The notes beneath the pieces were generated by a model. It saw only the letters and a list, made by a program, of their open reading frames with translations, was not told the DNA's origin and ran no database searches. The translations under genes and the position numbers were made by a program. A DNA stretch of 64,000 nt from Stenotrophomonas sp. UBA2302 (GTDB lineage Bacteria; Pseudomonadota; Gammaproteobacteria; Xanthomonadales; Xanthomonadaceae), in contig DDVW01000040.1 of the NCBI GenBank assembly GCA_002345545.1, forward strand, positions 61,218 through 125,217. The letters are read 5' to 3'. Shown in pieces: positions 9,894-17,252 of this stretch. Every line of letters begins with the position of its first letter. Position 1 is the first letter of the stretch.

Positions 9894-10826
9894 TCAGCGT
9901 CTGGCCGGTTGCGCCATCAGCGCCTGGACGTGGGCCACGCTGCACTCGCGCAGCGCCTGCAGGTCGTAACCGCCTTCCAGCATCGATACCACCCGGCCGC
10001 TGGCGTGGCGGTCGGCGATGCCCGCCAGTTCCTTGCCGAGCCAGCGGAAATCCTCCGCTTCGAGCATCAGGTCGGCCTGCGGATCATGCATGTGCGCGTC
10101 GAAACCGGCGGAGATGAACAGCAGCTGCGGGCGGAAGGCGTCGATCTGCGGCAGCAGATCGTCGGCCCACACATTGCGGAAGCGGAAGCCGTCGCTGCCG
10201 GGGGGCAGCAGGATGTTGCAGACGTTGCCGACGCCGCGTTCGCGCATGTTGCCCGAATACGGGAACAGCCCGGACTGGTGGGTGCTGTAGTAGGCCATCT
10301 TCGGCTCGGTCTCGAAGATGGCCTGGGTGCCGTTGCCGTGGTGGACGTCGAAATCGACGATGGCGATCCGCTCCAGACCGTACTGGTCACGGGCGTAGGC
10401 GGCGGCCACGGCGATGTTGTTGAACAGGCAGAAGCCCATCGCGGTATCGACGGTGGCGTGGTGGCCGGGCGGACGCACCGCGCAGAACGCCCGGCGCTGG
10501 TTTTCTTCCAGCATCACCGCATCCACCGCGGCGACGCCGGCGCCGGCCGCGTGCAGGGCGGCGGTGGCCGAGCCGGGCGAGGTGAAGGTGTCCAGATCTA
10601 GGCGCCGCAGTGGCGCGGTCTGCACCTGCAGCACGTCATCGATCAGTTCGCGTGCATGCACCCGTGCCAGTTCGCCGAGTTTGGCCGGTGGCGCGTCGCG
10701 CCACTCCAGTTGCGCGGGAAAGGCCTCGCGCAGGGCGGCGATGACCGCCTGCAGACGCTCCGGCGACTCGGGATGGTCGCTGCCGGGGTCATGCTCAAGG
10801 CAGGCGGGGTGGGTGAATACCAGCAT
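9894..10826 (-). CDS. Histone-deacetylase-family amidohydrolase
   Basis: Zn-dependent deacetylase of the arginase/HDAC superfamily (class II-like, related to acetoin-utilisation and acetylpolyamine amidohydrolases). The 310 residues show the family motifs in order: HPESPERLQ near the N-terminus, RPPGHHA with the catalytic His pair, VDFDVHHGNGTQ with metal-binding Asp and His, and SAGFDAHMHDP with the second metal-binding Asp. Near the end is the MLEGGYDL loop. The natural substrate cannot be told from sequence; small acetylated amines or protein lysines are both possible. It follows the adenosyltransferase gene by 54 bases on the same strand and may be co-transcribed with it. Confidence 0.9.
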   Translation of the reverse strand: MLVFTHPACLEHDPGSDHPESPERLQAVIAALREAFPAQLEWRDAPPAKLGELARVHARELIDDVLQVQTAPLRRLDLDTFTSPGSATAALHAAGAGVAAVDAVMLEENQRRAFCAVRPPGHHATVDTAMGFCLFNNIAVAAAYARDQYGLERIAIVDFDVHHGNGTQAIFETEPKMAYYSTHQSGLFPYSGNMRERGVGNVCNILLPPGSDGFRFRNVWADDLLPQIDAFRPQLLFISAGFDAHMHDPQADLMLEAEDFRWLGKELAGIADRHASGRVVSMLEGGYDLQALRECSVAHVQALMAQPARR

Positions 10827-10880
10827 GGCCGCACTGTATCCGTCGGCGCCGCCGGCTGTGCGACGCCGTTGAAGGGGAGG

Positions 10881-11435
10881 TCAGCCGTGGCGGCGTTCGT
10901 GGTTCCACAGCACTTCGCCGTGGCCATCGGCGCGGGCCAGCACGCGCGCCAGCACGAACAGCAGGTCCGACAGGCGGTTCAGGTAGCGCACCGCTTCACC
11001 GCGCACCTCTTCCACCCGGGCCAGCGCCACGGTTTCGCGCTCGGCGCGACGGACGATGGTGCGGGCCAGGTGGCAGCGCGCGGCGCCTTCGCCGCCGGCC
11101 GGCAGGATGAAATCCTTCAGTGCCGGCAGGTCGTCGTTGTAATGGTCCAGGTGCTGTTCCAGCGCGTCGATGTCGGCGGCATGGATCGCGGCGTGGCCGG
11201 GGATGCACAGCTCGCCGCCCAGGTCGAACAGCTGGTGCTGGACGGTGGTCAGCAGGGCACGGATGTCGTCGGGAATCTGCACCGCCAGCAGTACGCCGAT
11301 GGCCGAATTGGCCTCATCCACGGTGCCATAGGCGTTGACCCGGGCTGAATCCTTGCCGGTGCGGCTGCCATCACCCAGGCCGGTGCTGCCGTCGTCACCG
11401 GTACGTGTGTAGATCTTGGAAAGTCGGTTGCCCAT
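10881..11435 (-). CDS. Cob(I)alamin adenosyltransferase, PduO/MMAB type
   Basis: Transfers the adenosyl group of ATP to cob(I)alamin, giving coenzyme B12. The 184 residues begin LSKIYTRTGDDGSTGLGDGSR, the ATP-binding N-terminus of the PduO family. Further signatures are GTVDEANSAIG, FDLGGELC, FILPAGGEGAA, CHLARTIVRRAER and YLNRLSDLLFVLAR. It is therefore a PduO-type enzyme, unrelated in fold to CobA/BtuR. It sits 15 bases downstream of the BtuM-like membrane protein gene, implying import and activation of a salvaged corrinoid. No corrin-ring biosynthesis genes are in the window. Confidence 0.94.
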   Translation of the reverse strand: MGNRLSKIYTRTGDDGSTGLGDGSRTGKDSARVNAYGTVDEANSAIGVLLAVQIPDDIRALLTTVQHQLFDLGGELCIPGHAAIHAADIDALEQHLDHYNDDLPALKDFILPAGGEGAARCHLARTIVRRAERETVALARVEEVRGEAVRYLNRLSDLLFVLARVLARADGHGEVLWNHERRHG

Positions 11436-11450
11436 TGCGCTGCGCCCGCC

Positions 11451-12032
11451 TCAGTGGGCGACGCGGCCGGCGGCCGGCTGCTTGCGGATGGCCTCGACGG
11501 CAACCTGCACCAGTGCGGCGGCGCCGACGTACATGGCGGCAGTCCGCGTGTACGGCAGCAGCCAGTCGGCATAGTTCCTGGCCCAGCCGGCGAAGCTCGG
11601 CTCGGCAACCACGGCGCTGGCCCAGTAGAAGCTGCCCTGGGCGATCAGGTGGCACAGCGCCACCGAGCCGACCAGGCTGGCGGCCAGCAGGCCCAACGAC
11701 TTCCAGCTGGTGCCGGCATAGCCGCGGCGCAGCAGCATGCCGCCGGCCCACATCGCGAAATACGCGGGGATCAGCATCCAGTAGGCGGCCGACACGCAGT
11801 AGTGCTGCCAGAAGCTCATGCCCTGGCTGGAGATCACCGCCCAGTCCACCGCCACCGCCAGACCCATCAGCAGCGGGAATGCCCAGCGGCTCCAGCTGCG
11901 CAGGTAGAAGCCACCGATGAAGAACACCGCCCACGACGCATCCGGGACCGGTGCGAAATGGTTGAGGCGGGTGCCGGCCATCAGCAGCACGAGCAGGGAC
12001 AGGACGAGGGTGCGTTGGACGTTGGCGGTCAT
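11451..12032 (-). CDS. btuM: BtuM-type cobalamin transporter (solitary S-component-like)
   Basis: A small polytopic membrane protein of 193 residues with about six hydrophobic segments, beginning LVLSLLVLLMAGTRLNHF and including SWAVFFIGGFYLRSW and YWMLIPAYFAMWAGGMLL. Size, topology, the TR-x-x-HF and PDASWAVFF motifs and a single Cys at residue 79 (WQHYC) fit the BtuM family. In Thiobacillus denitrificans BtuM, Cys80 is the residue that ligates and decyanates cobalamin. BtuM genes are often next to an adenosyltransferase gene, as here. The family match rests on remembered features, not an alignment. It is first in a likely three-gene operon, divergent from ubiH. Confidence 0.72.
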   Translation of the reverse strand: MTANVQRTLVLSLLVLLMAGTRLNHFAPVPDASWAVFFIGGFYLRSWSRWAFPLLMGLAVAVDWAVISSQGMSFWQHYCVSAAYWMLIPAYFAMWAGGMLLRRGYAGTSWKSLGLLAASLVGSVALCHLIAQGSFYWASAVVAEPSFAGWARNYADWLLPYTRTAAMYVGAAALVQVAVEAIRKQPAAGRVAH

Positions 12033-12152
12033 GGCGGTGATCGGTTTCCGTTAATCAGGCGGTCATTCTAGCCGCAGTGGCGGCGGACCGGTGGTGCGCC
12101 GCGGCGGGCGCGCTGCGGCCAATCCGCCGGAGCGAGCCTTTATCATTGCCGC

Positions 12153-13364
12153 ATGAGCAAGAACCATGACGTAGTGATCGTTGGCGGCGGGTTGGTCGGT
12201 GCCAGCCTGGCCATCGCGCTGGACCGGCTGGGGCTGGATGTGGGGCTGGTCGAGGCCACGCCCGGCGGCACCCTGCCGGCGGTGTTCGACCAGCGCAACC
12301 TGAGCTTCGCCGCAGCTACGGTCAACGCGCTGGGTGCGTTGGGGGTGATGCAGAAGCTGGCCCATCCGGGCGGGCCGATCCGCCGCATCCATGTCAGCCG
12401 TGCCGGTGATTTCGGCCGGGTGGTGATGCGCGCGGAGGATTACGGCCGCGAGGCCTTCGGCCAGGTGGTGGTCGCGCGTGATTTCGGTGAGGCACTGGAA
12501 GCGCGCTTGGCGGAATTGCAGAACCTGACCCGCTACCGCCCGGCGACGTTCGTCACGCTGGGCGACTGCGCCGATGGCCGCCGCGAGGTGGTGATTGCCG
12601 GCGACACCGGCGAGCAGCGCCTGCGGGCGCGGCTGGTGGTCGGTGCCGATGGCACCCGCAGCGCGGTGCGGCAGGCACTGGGCATCGACATCACCGAGCA
12701 CGACTACTGGCAGACCCTGTTCGTGGCCCGCGTGCGCGCGGCCAAGGCGCCGGATGGCAGTGCCTGGGAGCGCCTCACCGCTACCGGACCAACCGCCCTG
12801 CTGCCGCGCGGCGACCGCCATTACGGCGTGGTCCACGGCGTGGCCCGCGACCAGGCCGAGGCGGTGATGGCACTGGACGAGGCGGCGTGGTTGGCACGGC
12901 TGCAGGACGCGGTGGGCTGGCGGGCGGGGCGGCTGCTGGAAAGCGGCCCGCGCAGCGCCTATCCACTGATCCAGGTGCTGGCACAGAAACTGGTGGGCCA
13001 GCGTGCGCTGCTGCTGGGCAATGCCGCGCAGACCATCCATCCGCTGGGCGCGCAGGGCTTCAACCTGGGCCTGCGCGATGCGCTGACGCTGGCCGAACTG
13101 ATTGCCGATGACGCCGCCGATCCGGGCAGCGATGCCCTGCTGCAGGCCTATGTGCAGCGACGTGGGCCGGATCGCGAGCAGACGCTGGCGTTTTCCGATG
13201 GACTGGCGCGGCTGACCAGCAATGCTGCGCCGTTGCTGCGGCCGTTGCGCAGCCTCGGGCTGGTTGCCGCGGCGCAGGCCGGCGCGGTGCAGTCGTTCCT
13301 GGTCGGCGGGGCGATGGGATTCCGCGGGCAGGTGCCCGAACTGTGCAGGAGCGAAGTGCGATGA
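12153..13364 (+). CDS. ubiH: 2-octaprenyl-6-methoxyphenyl hydroxylase UbiH
   Basis: FAD-dependent aromatic monooxygenase of ubiquinone biosynthesis. The 403 residues show an N-terminal Rossmann motif VVIVGGGLVGASLAIAL and the FDQRNLSFA segment typical of UbiH. The second FAD motif, GNAAQTIHPLGAQGFNLGLRD, has GNAAQ like E. coli UbiH where the paralogue has GDAAH. The gene overlaps the next hydroxylase gene in ATGA, so the two are expressed together. Which ring position it hydroxylates in this organism is inferred from the family. Confidence 0.9.
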   Translation: MSKNHDVVIVGGGLVGASLAIALDRLGLDVGLVEATPGGTLPAVFDQRNLSFAAATVNALGALGVMQKLAHPGGPIRRIHVSRAGDFGRVVMRAEDYGREAFGQVVVARDFGEALEARLAELQNLTRYRPATFVTLGDCADGRREVVIAGDTGEQRLRARLVVGADGTRSAVRQALGIDITEHDYWQTLFVARVRAAKAPDGSAWERLTATGPTALLPRGDRHYGVVHGVARDQAEAVMALDEAAWLARLQDAVGWRAGRLLESGPRSAYPLIQVLAQKLVGQRALLLGNAAQTIHPLGAQGFNLGLRDALTLAELIADDAADPGSDALLQAYVQRRGPDREQTLAFSDGLARLTSNAAPLLRPLRSLGLVAAAQAGAVQSFLVGGAMGFRGQVPELCRSEVR

Positions 13365-14539
13365 GCCGGCGCGGGCAGTGGGATGCGGTGGTGGTCGGCG
13401 GCGGCGTGGTCGGCGCGACCTGTGCGCTGGCGTTGGCCGCGGAAGGCTTGCAGGTGGCACTGGTGGAGGGCCGCGAGCCGTCGCCGTGGTCGCCGCAGCG
13501 GCCCGACCTGCGGGTGTTCGCCTTTGCCGCCGACAACGCCGCGCTGTTGCAGTCGCTTGGCGTCTGGGCGCAGATCGAGCGCGGGCATGTGTGCCCGTAC
13601 CGGCGCATGACCGTGTGGGATGCCGGCGGTGGCGGCGACCTGGACTTCGATGCGGACACGCTGGGCCGACGCGAGCTGGGCTGGATCGTCGAGAACGGCC
13701 TGCTGGTGGATCGGTTGTGGGCGGCGCTGCCGGCGGCCGGGGTGCAGGTGTACTGCCCGGCGCGGGTGGAGGCGATGGAGCAGGACGCGCACAGCGTGCG
13801 GCTGCGGCTGGATGACGGCCGTCGGGTGGAGGCGGGTATCGCCATCGCCGCCGATGGCGGTGAATCCACCCTGCGCCGGCTGGCCGGGCTGGAGGTGTCG
13901 CGGCAGGACTACGGCCAGCGCGGCGTGGTCGGCTATGTCGACAGCGAACTGCCCAACCAGGCCACCGCCTGGCAGCGTTTCCTCGATACCGGTCCGCTGG
14001 CGGTGCTGCCGTACGAAAAACATCGCAGCTCGATCGTCTGGACCCTGCCCGATGCCGAGGCCGAGCGGGTGCTGGCGCTGGACGATGCCAGCTTCGCCCG
14101 CGAGCTGACCAACGCCTTTGCCGGACGGCTGGGAGCGATGACGATGGCCTCGCCGCGCGCGGCGTTCCCGCTGCGGCTGCAGCTGGCCAAGCGCTATGTG
14201 GCCGGCCGCGTGCTGACCCTGGGCGATGCCGCGCACGTGGTGCACCCGCTGGCGGGGCAGGGCGTGAACCTGGGCGTGCGCGATGTGGCCGGGCTGCGTG
14301 ATCTGGTGCGCGAGGCGGCACAGCGCCGCCAGGACTGGAGCTCGCCGCACCGCCTGCAGCGCTGGGCACGTACCCGCCGCAGCGAGAACACCGTGGCCGC
14401 CTACGGTTTCGATGCGATCAACAGCGTGTTCTCCAACGACGAACTGCACCTGACGCTGGCACGCGGTGCGCTGCTCGGCCTGGCCGGGCGCGTGCCGCCG
14501 CTGCTGTCGCTGTTCTGGAAACGCGCCTCGGGGCTGTAG
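13361..14539 (+). CDS. UbiH/UbiF/UbiI-family ubiquinone hydroxylase
   Basis: Second FAD-dependent hydroxylase of the ubiquinone pathway, 392 residues from the ATG at 13361 (an upstream in-frame ATG lies inside ubiH). It has the Rossmann motif AVVVGGGVVGATCALAL and the RVFAFAADNAALLQSLGVW segment. MTVWDAGGGGDLDFDAD is typical of the UbiI/UbiF branch, as is LGWIVENGLL. The second FAD motif is GDAAHVVHPLAGQGVNLG. The GDAAH form separates it from UbiH upstream. Whether it acts at C5 (UbiI) or C6 (UbiF) cannot be decided from sequence alone. The gene converges on an EF-hand gene. Confidence 0.88.
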   Translation: MSRRGQWDAVVVGGGVVGATCALALAAEGLQVALVEGREPSPWSPQRPDLRVFAFAADNAALLQSLGVWAQIERGHVCPYRRMTVWDAGGGGDLDFDADTLGRRELGWIVENGLLVDRLWAALPAAGVQVYCPARVEAMEQDAHSVRLRLDDGRRVEAGIAIAADGGESTLRRLAGLEVSRQDYGQRGVVGYVDSELPNQATAWQRFLDTGPLAVLPYEKHRSSIVWTLPDAEAERVLALDDASFARELTNAFAGRLGAMTMASPRAAFPLRLQLAKRYVAGRVLTLGDAAHVVHPLAGQGVNLGVRDVAGLRDLVREAAQRRQDWSSPHRLQRWARTRRSENTVAAYGFDAINSVFSNDELHLTLARGALLGLAGRVPPLLSLFWKRASGL

Positions 14540-14599
14540 GCGGGCGGAGGCTGGCCTTGCAGCATCGGCGCCGGCGCCACGGCGGCGCCTGTCCGGGAC

Positions 14600-15001
14600 T
14601 CAGTCCTTCAGCCAGCCGGCCAGCTGTTCGCGCGTCAGCCTGCCGCGGCGGTGGCTGTCCAGCGCATTGAATTCATCGGCCAGTGCCGGGTTGGCCTGCG
14701 CCTCCTCGCGGCTGATGAAACCGTCGCCGTCCACGTCCAGCGCGGTGAAGTCGATCCGGTAATCGCCGATCACGCTGTCCGGCTGGATCGAGCGCACCAT
14801 GACCTCGGCCTGGCCGGGGGCGGTCTGCACCCGGGCGGCGTGGGTGACCCGGCCGGTGGCGAGCGTCTGCTCGCGGACATTCACGGGCGTGTCCTGCAAC
14901 GGCACGGTCACCGCGGTGTCGCGTGGCGCGGTCTGGGCATGGGCCGCGTTCACGGCCAGCGGGACTAACAGGATCAGGGCTAGGCGGATGGCGTGGTGCA
15001 C
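14600..15001 (-). CDS. Secreted EF-hand protein
   Basis: 133 residues with a Sec signal peptide (ALILLVPLAVNAAHA). The loop DVDGDGFISREE fits the canonical 12-residue EF-hand exactly, with acidic ligands at positions 1, 3, 5 and 12. A second EF-hand-like loop, DSHRRGRLTREQ, has lost the ligands at positions 3 and 5 and is probably non-binding. The protein should lie in the periplasm or outside the cell. It is a paralogue of the next gene on the same strand, with the same order of GDYRIDF, EF1 and degenerate EF2. Its function is unknown; calcium sensing or structural Ca2+ binding is the natural guess. Confidence 0.85.
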   Translation of the reverse strand: MHHAIRLALILLVPLAVNAAHAQTAPRDTAVTVPLQDTPVNVREQTLATGRVTHAARVQTAPGQAEVMVRSIQPDSVIGDYRIDFTALDVDGDGFISREEAQANPALADEFNALDSHRRGRLTREQLAGWLKD

Positions 15002-15058
15002 GGGGAACCTCGTTGTATGGGGAGTGGCCGCCTGCCGGTAACCGCCCCGGCTGATGCT

Positions 15059-15361
15059 TCATCCAGCCTCCCGTTCGGCCTTGTCCAGGCGTCCGCGGTG
15101 GTGGGTGTCGAGCGCGTCGAACTCGCGTTCGAGGGCCGGGTTGGCCTTGGCTTCGGCGCGGCTGATGAAGCCGTCGTGGTTGCGGTCCAGCGTGGCGAAG
15201 TCGATATGGTAGTCGCCCTTGATCGAATCGGGCTCTTGCGCGGTCACCGTCACCGGCGTGCCGTTCTCATCGAGGGTGACCTTGCCGGCTTTCTGGGCGA
15301 ACGCGGGCAGGCTGGTGGCGCACAGCAGTGCGGCGGAAAGCAACAGGCGCAGCGTTTTCAT
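15059..15361 (-). CDS. Secreted EF-hand protein, short paralogue
   Basis: Exactly 100 residues from the ATG at 15361. An upstream in-frame start would add a Pro/His-rich stretch ahead of a clear signal peptide and was not chosen. The signal peptide is LRLLLSAALLCATSLPAFA. The mature part has GDYHIDF, then the canonical loop DRNHDGFISRAE, then a degenerate second loop DTHHRGRLDKAE. It shares its layout and the segment ISR-E-KANPALE-EFDALD with the neighbouring EF-hand gene, so the two look like a tandem duplication that has diverged. Confidence 0.83.
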   Translation of the reverse strand: MKTLRLLLSAALLCATSLPAFAQKAGKVTLDENGTPVTVTAQEPDSIKGDYHIDFATLDRNHDGFISRAEAKANPALEREFDALDTHHRGRLDKAEREAG

Positions 15362-15450
15362 CGCATGACTCCCTGGGGTGTGGTGCGCCGGTGATGCTCC
15401 CCCCGCGGGAGTTGACGGCCCATGCAATGCGAATAAAGGTTGTGCTGCGT

Positions 15451-16173
15451 TCAGCCCGGAATGAACGGGAACACCAGTTTCAGCAGGCCTTTCAGGCCAC
15501 CTTCGGCGGTGTTGGCGATAGCCTTGGCGCCGAGGCTGTTCAGCGCGCGGCGGGCATCGGTCCAGCGCAGCTGGGTGATGTCCTTTTTCAGCAGTTCGGC
15601 CACTTCCTCCGAGGCCGGGGCCAGCTTCTTCAGCGCCGCCAGCGTGGCCTGCGCATCGGGTTGCAGGTAGTTCCAGCGTTCGGCGATCTGCACCAGCGTG
15701 TCGAAGCGCACCGCCACTACTTCGCGGTTGCGCTCGTACACGGGAATGGCGCCGACCTCGAGGATGGCCTGCTCGAAGCGCTGGGCATCGTCGGGGTGCT
15801 CGATGCGGATGGCCAGGAAGCCTTCCTTGCGGCTGCGCTCGGTGACGTGCTTTGCCCCCGCGCGCAGGTTGGTCTCGGTCAGCACCGCCGCGACGATGCG
15901 TTGCAACGCGGCCTCGCCTTCCTCCGGCACCAGTGCCCGCCAGCGGGCGTAGCCGTCGCGGCGCAGCCCTTTCACCTTGGCCGGGGTGACCCGCAGCCGC
16001 AGCGCCACGGCGGCGTTGGAGTCGCTGCGGGCGATCGCCCCATCGCGCTCGAGCAGGATGAAGATCAGCAGTTCCAGATCGCGCTTGGTCAGTGACTGGA
16101 AACCCTGCAGCAGGGTCAGCCGCAGGAATTCATTGCCGAAAGCGGCCGGGTCGCTCAGTTCGATCGTATGCAT
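15451..16173 (-). CDS. Uncharacterised 240-residue protein with wHTH-like N-terminus
   Basis: I do not recognise a named family. The start at 16173 has a good ribosome site (GGGAG, 7 bases upstream). Residues 1-75 look helical and winged-helix-like: FLRLTLLQGFQSLTKRDLELL, then a hydrophobic helix LIFILLERDG, then LRVTPAKVKGLRRDGYARW, which reads like a recognition helix. The middle (about 95-165) alternates strands and helices, with FLAIRIEHPDD and VVAVRFDTLVQIAERW. The last ~20 residues (GGLKGLLKLVFPFIPG) are hydrophobic enough to bind membrane. There is no signal peptide. It stands alone between an EF-hand gene and a beta-propeller lipoprotein. Confidence 0.75.
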   Translation of the reverse strand: MHTIELSDPAAFGNEFLRLTLLQGFQSLTKRDLELLIFILLERDGAIARSDSNAAVALRLRVTPAKVKGLRRDGYARWRALVPEEGEAALQRIVAAVLTETNLRAGAKHVTERSRKEGFLAIRIEHPDDAQRFEQAILEVGAIPVYERNREVVAVRFDTLVQIAERWNYLQPDAQATLAALKKLAPASEEVAELLKKDITQLRWTDARRALNSLGAKAIANTAEGGLKGLLKLVFPFIPG

Positions 16174-16236
16174 CGGTTCTCTCCCATGGCGTGCAGCATG
16201 CCCGATCAGCGTTGCGCCAGCTGAGACGCGCCGGGC

Positions 16237-17151
16237 TCAGGGCGAGGTGGGCCGCTGGCCGTATTCGCGCCCGGGCCGGTCGGCCTGGAAGGTCTCCACC
16301 GCGCCCCGGTCCTGCAGCGTCACGAACACCTGGCGGCCATCGGCGCCACCGAACGCCAGGTTGCTGGGCTTGCGGCCCTTGAGCGGGATCTCGCGCAGCA
16401 GCGTGCCCTCGGGCGAAACCACCGCCACCACCCCGGCGTCGTAGCGGGCGATGTACAGGTTGCCGTCGGCGTCGCAGCGCATGCCGTCCATGCCGTGCTC
16501 GTCGAAGCGGATCAGCAGGCGCTTGTTGGAAATCGCGCCGGCCGCATCCAGGTCGTAGACCCAGACATTGCGCTGCACGCTTTCATTGACATACAGGCGG
16601 CGGCCGTCGGGGCTGACCTCGATGCCGTTGGTGGTGCCCATGCCGGCTTCGAGCAGGTGCACGCCGCCGTCGCGGTCGATCCGCCACAACTGGCCGTCAT
16701 CGACGTTGGCCCAGTTGGGATCGCTGGCATAGAGCGTGCCGTCCGGGGCCAGCGCGATGTCGTTGGGCTGGTGCGCGTCTGGCAGGTGGGCGAACACACT
16801 TACCGCCCGGGTGGCCGGATCGACTTTGAGGATGTTGTGGCGCGGGTAGTCGGCGACAAACATCGCCCCGTCGGCGCCGAAACGGATGCCGTTGCCGATG
16901 CTGCCGTCGGGCAGTTCCACGAACAGTGCGGCGTTGCCCTGTTCATCGACCCGGCCGATGGTGCCGTCGCGGCCGAAATTGACCACGTACAGCGCACCAT
17001 CCGGGCCGCTGGCCGGGCCTTCGATACCGGACGTGAACACGCCATCGGCTACATGGTCGCGGACCAGGAAGTCGGCGGAGGCGGTGGCACAGGCGCTCAG
17101 GCTGAAGGTAAGCAGCGCGATGGCGGGGCGGAACAGGGCGATGCGGGAAAT
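16237..17151 (-). CDS. SMP-30/gluconolactonase-like beta-propeller lipoprotein, apparent ATT start
   Basis: The C-terminal ~270 residues are an SMP-30/LRE-type six-bladed propeller, with repeats such as GPDGALYVVNFGRDGTIGRV, IALAPDGTLYASDP and CDADGNLYIARYDAGVVAVV, and the EVSPDGRRLYVNES metal-site region. Starting at the first standard codon (GTG 17040) would lose the signal. The frame continues upstream through ALLTFSLSAC, a good lipobox (LSAC), and the only sensible start is ATT at 17151, 8 bases after AGGAGG. That gives a 304-residue lipoprotein. A CTG farther in is the alternative. The substrate is unknown; lactone hydrolysis is a family property only. Confidence 0.75.
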   Translation of the reverse strand: MSRIALFRPAIALLTFSLSACATASADFLVRDHVADGVFTSGIEGPASGPDGALYVVNFGRDGTIGRVDEQGNAALFVELPDGSIGNGIRFGADGAMFVADYPRHNILKVDPATRAVSVFAHLPDAHQPNDIALAPDGTLYASDPNWANVDDGQLWRIDRDGGVHLLEAGMGTTNGIEVSPDGRRLYVNESVQRNVWVYDLDAAGAISNKRLLIRFDEHGMDGMRCDADGNLYIARYDAGVVAVVSPEGTLLREIPLKGRKPSNLAFGGADGRQVFVTLQDRGAVETFQADRPGREYGQRPTSP

Positions 17152-17159
17152 GGCGGCGT

Positions 17160-17165
17160 CCTCCT
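17160..17165 (-). promoter_or_regulatory. Strong Shine-Dalgarno supporting the ATT start
   Basis: AGGAGG on the minus strand, with an 8-base spacer to ATT at 17151. No ATG, GTG or TTG lies at a suitable distance in this frame, so this site decides the start of the propeller lipoprotein. Confidence 0.65.
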
Positions 17166-17252
17166 CAGTAGCAGGAGGGCGAGTGTGCCAGAGGCGTGCC
17201 GGGCTGCCGAACGCGGTTACGCCGGCAACCGTGACGCCGGCGGCCGTGGCAA

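Noticed and set aside
12075..12081. GCCACTG on the minus strand upstream of btuM, a core piece of cobalamin riboswitches
   Set aside because: It is a single 7-mer in a 120-base gap. There is no B12 box and no GGGAAG-type element nearby, and the gap is too short for a complete cobalamin riboswitch.
12063..14369. Long minus-strand open frame of about 770 codons across both ubi hydroxylase genes
   Set aside because: It is antisense to two clearly recognised enzymes and has Arg/Pro/Ala-rich, low-complexity sequence with no motifs. GC-rich genomes give many such frames; the same applies to plus-strand frames across 5064-7346 and 19474-21714, the minus-strand frame across 35519-38341 and the plus-strand frame across 57971-59905.
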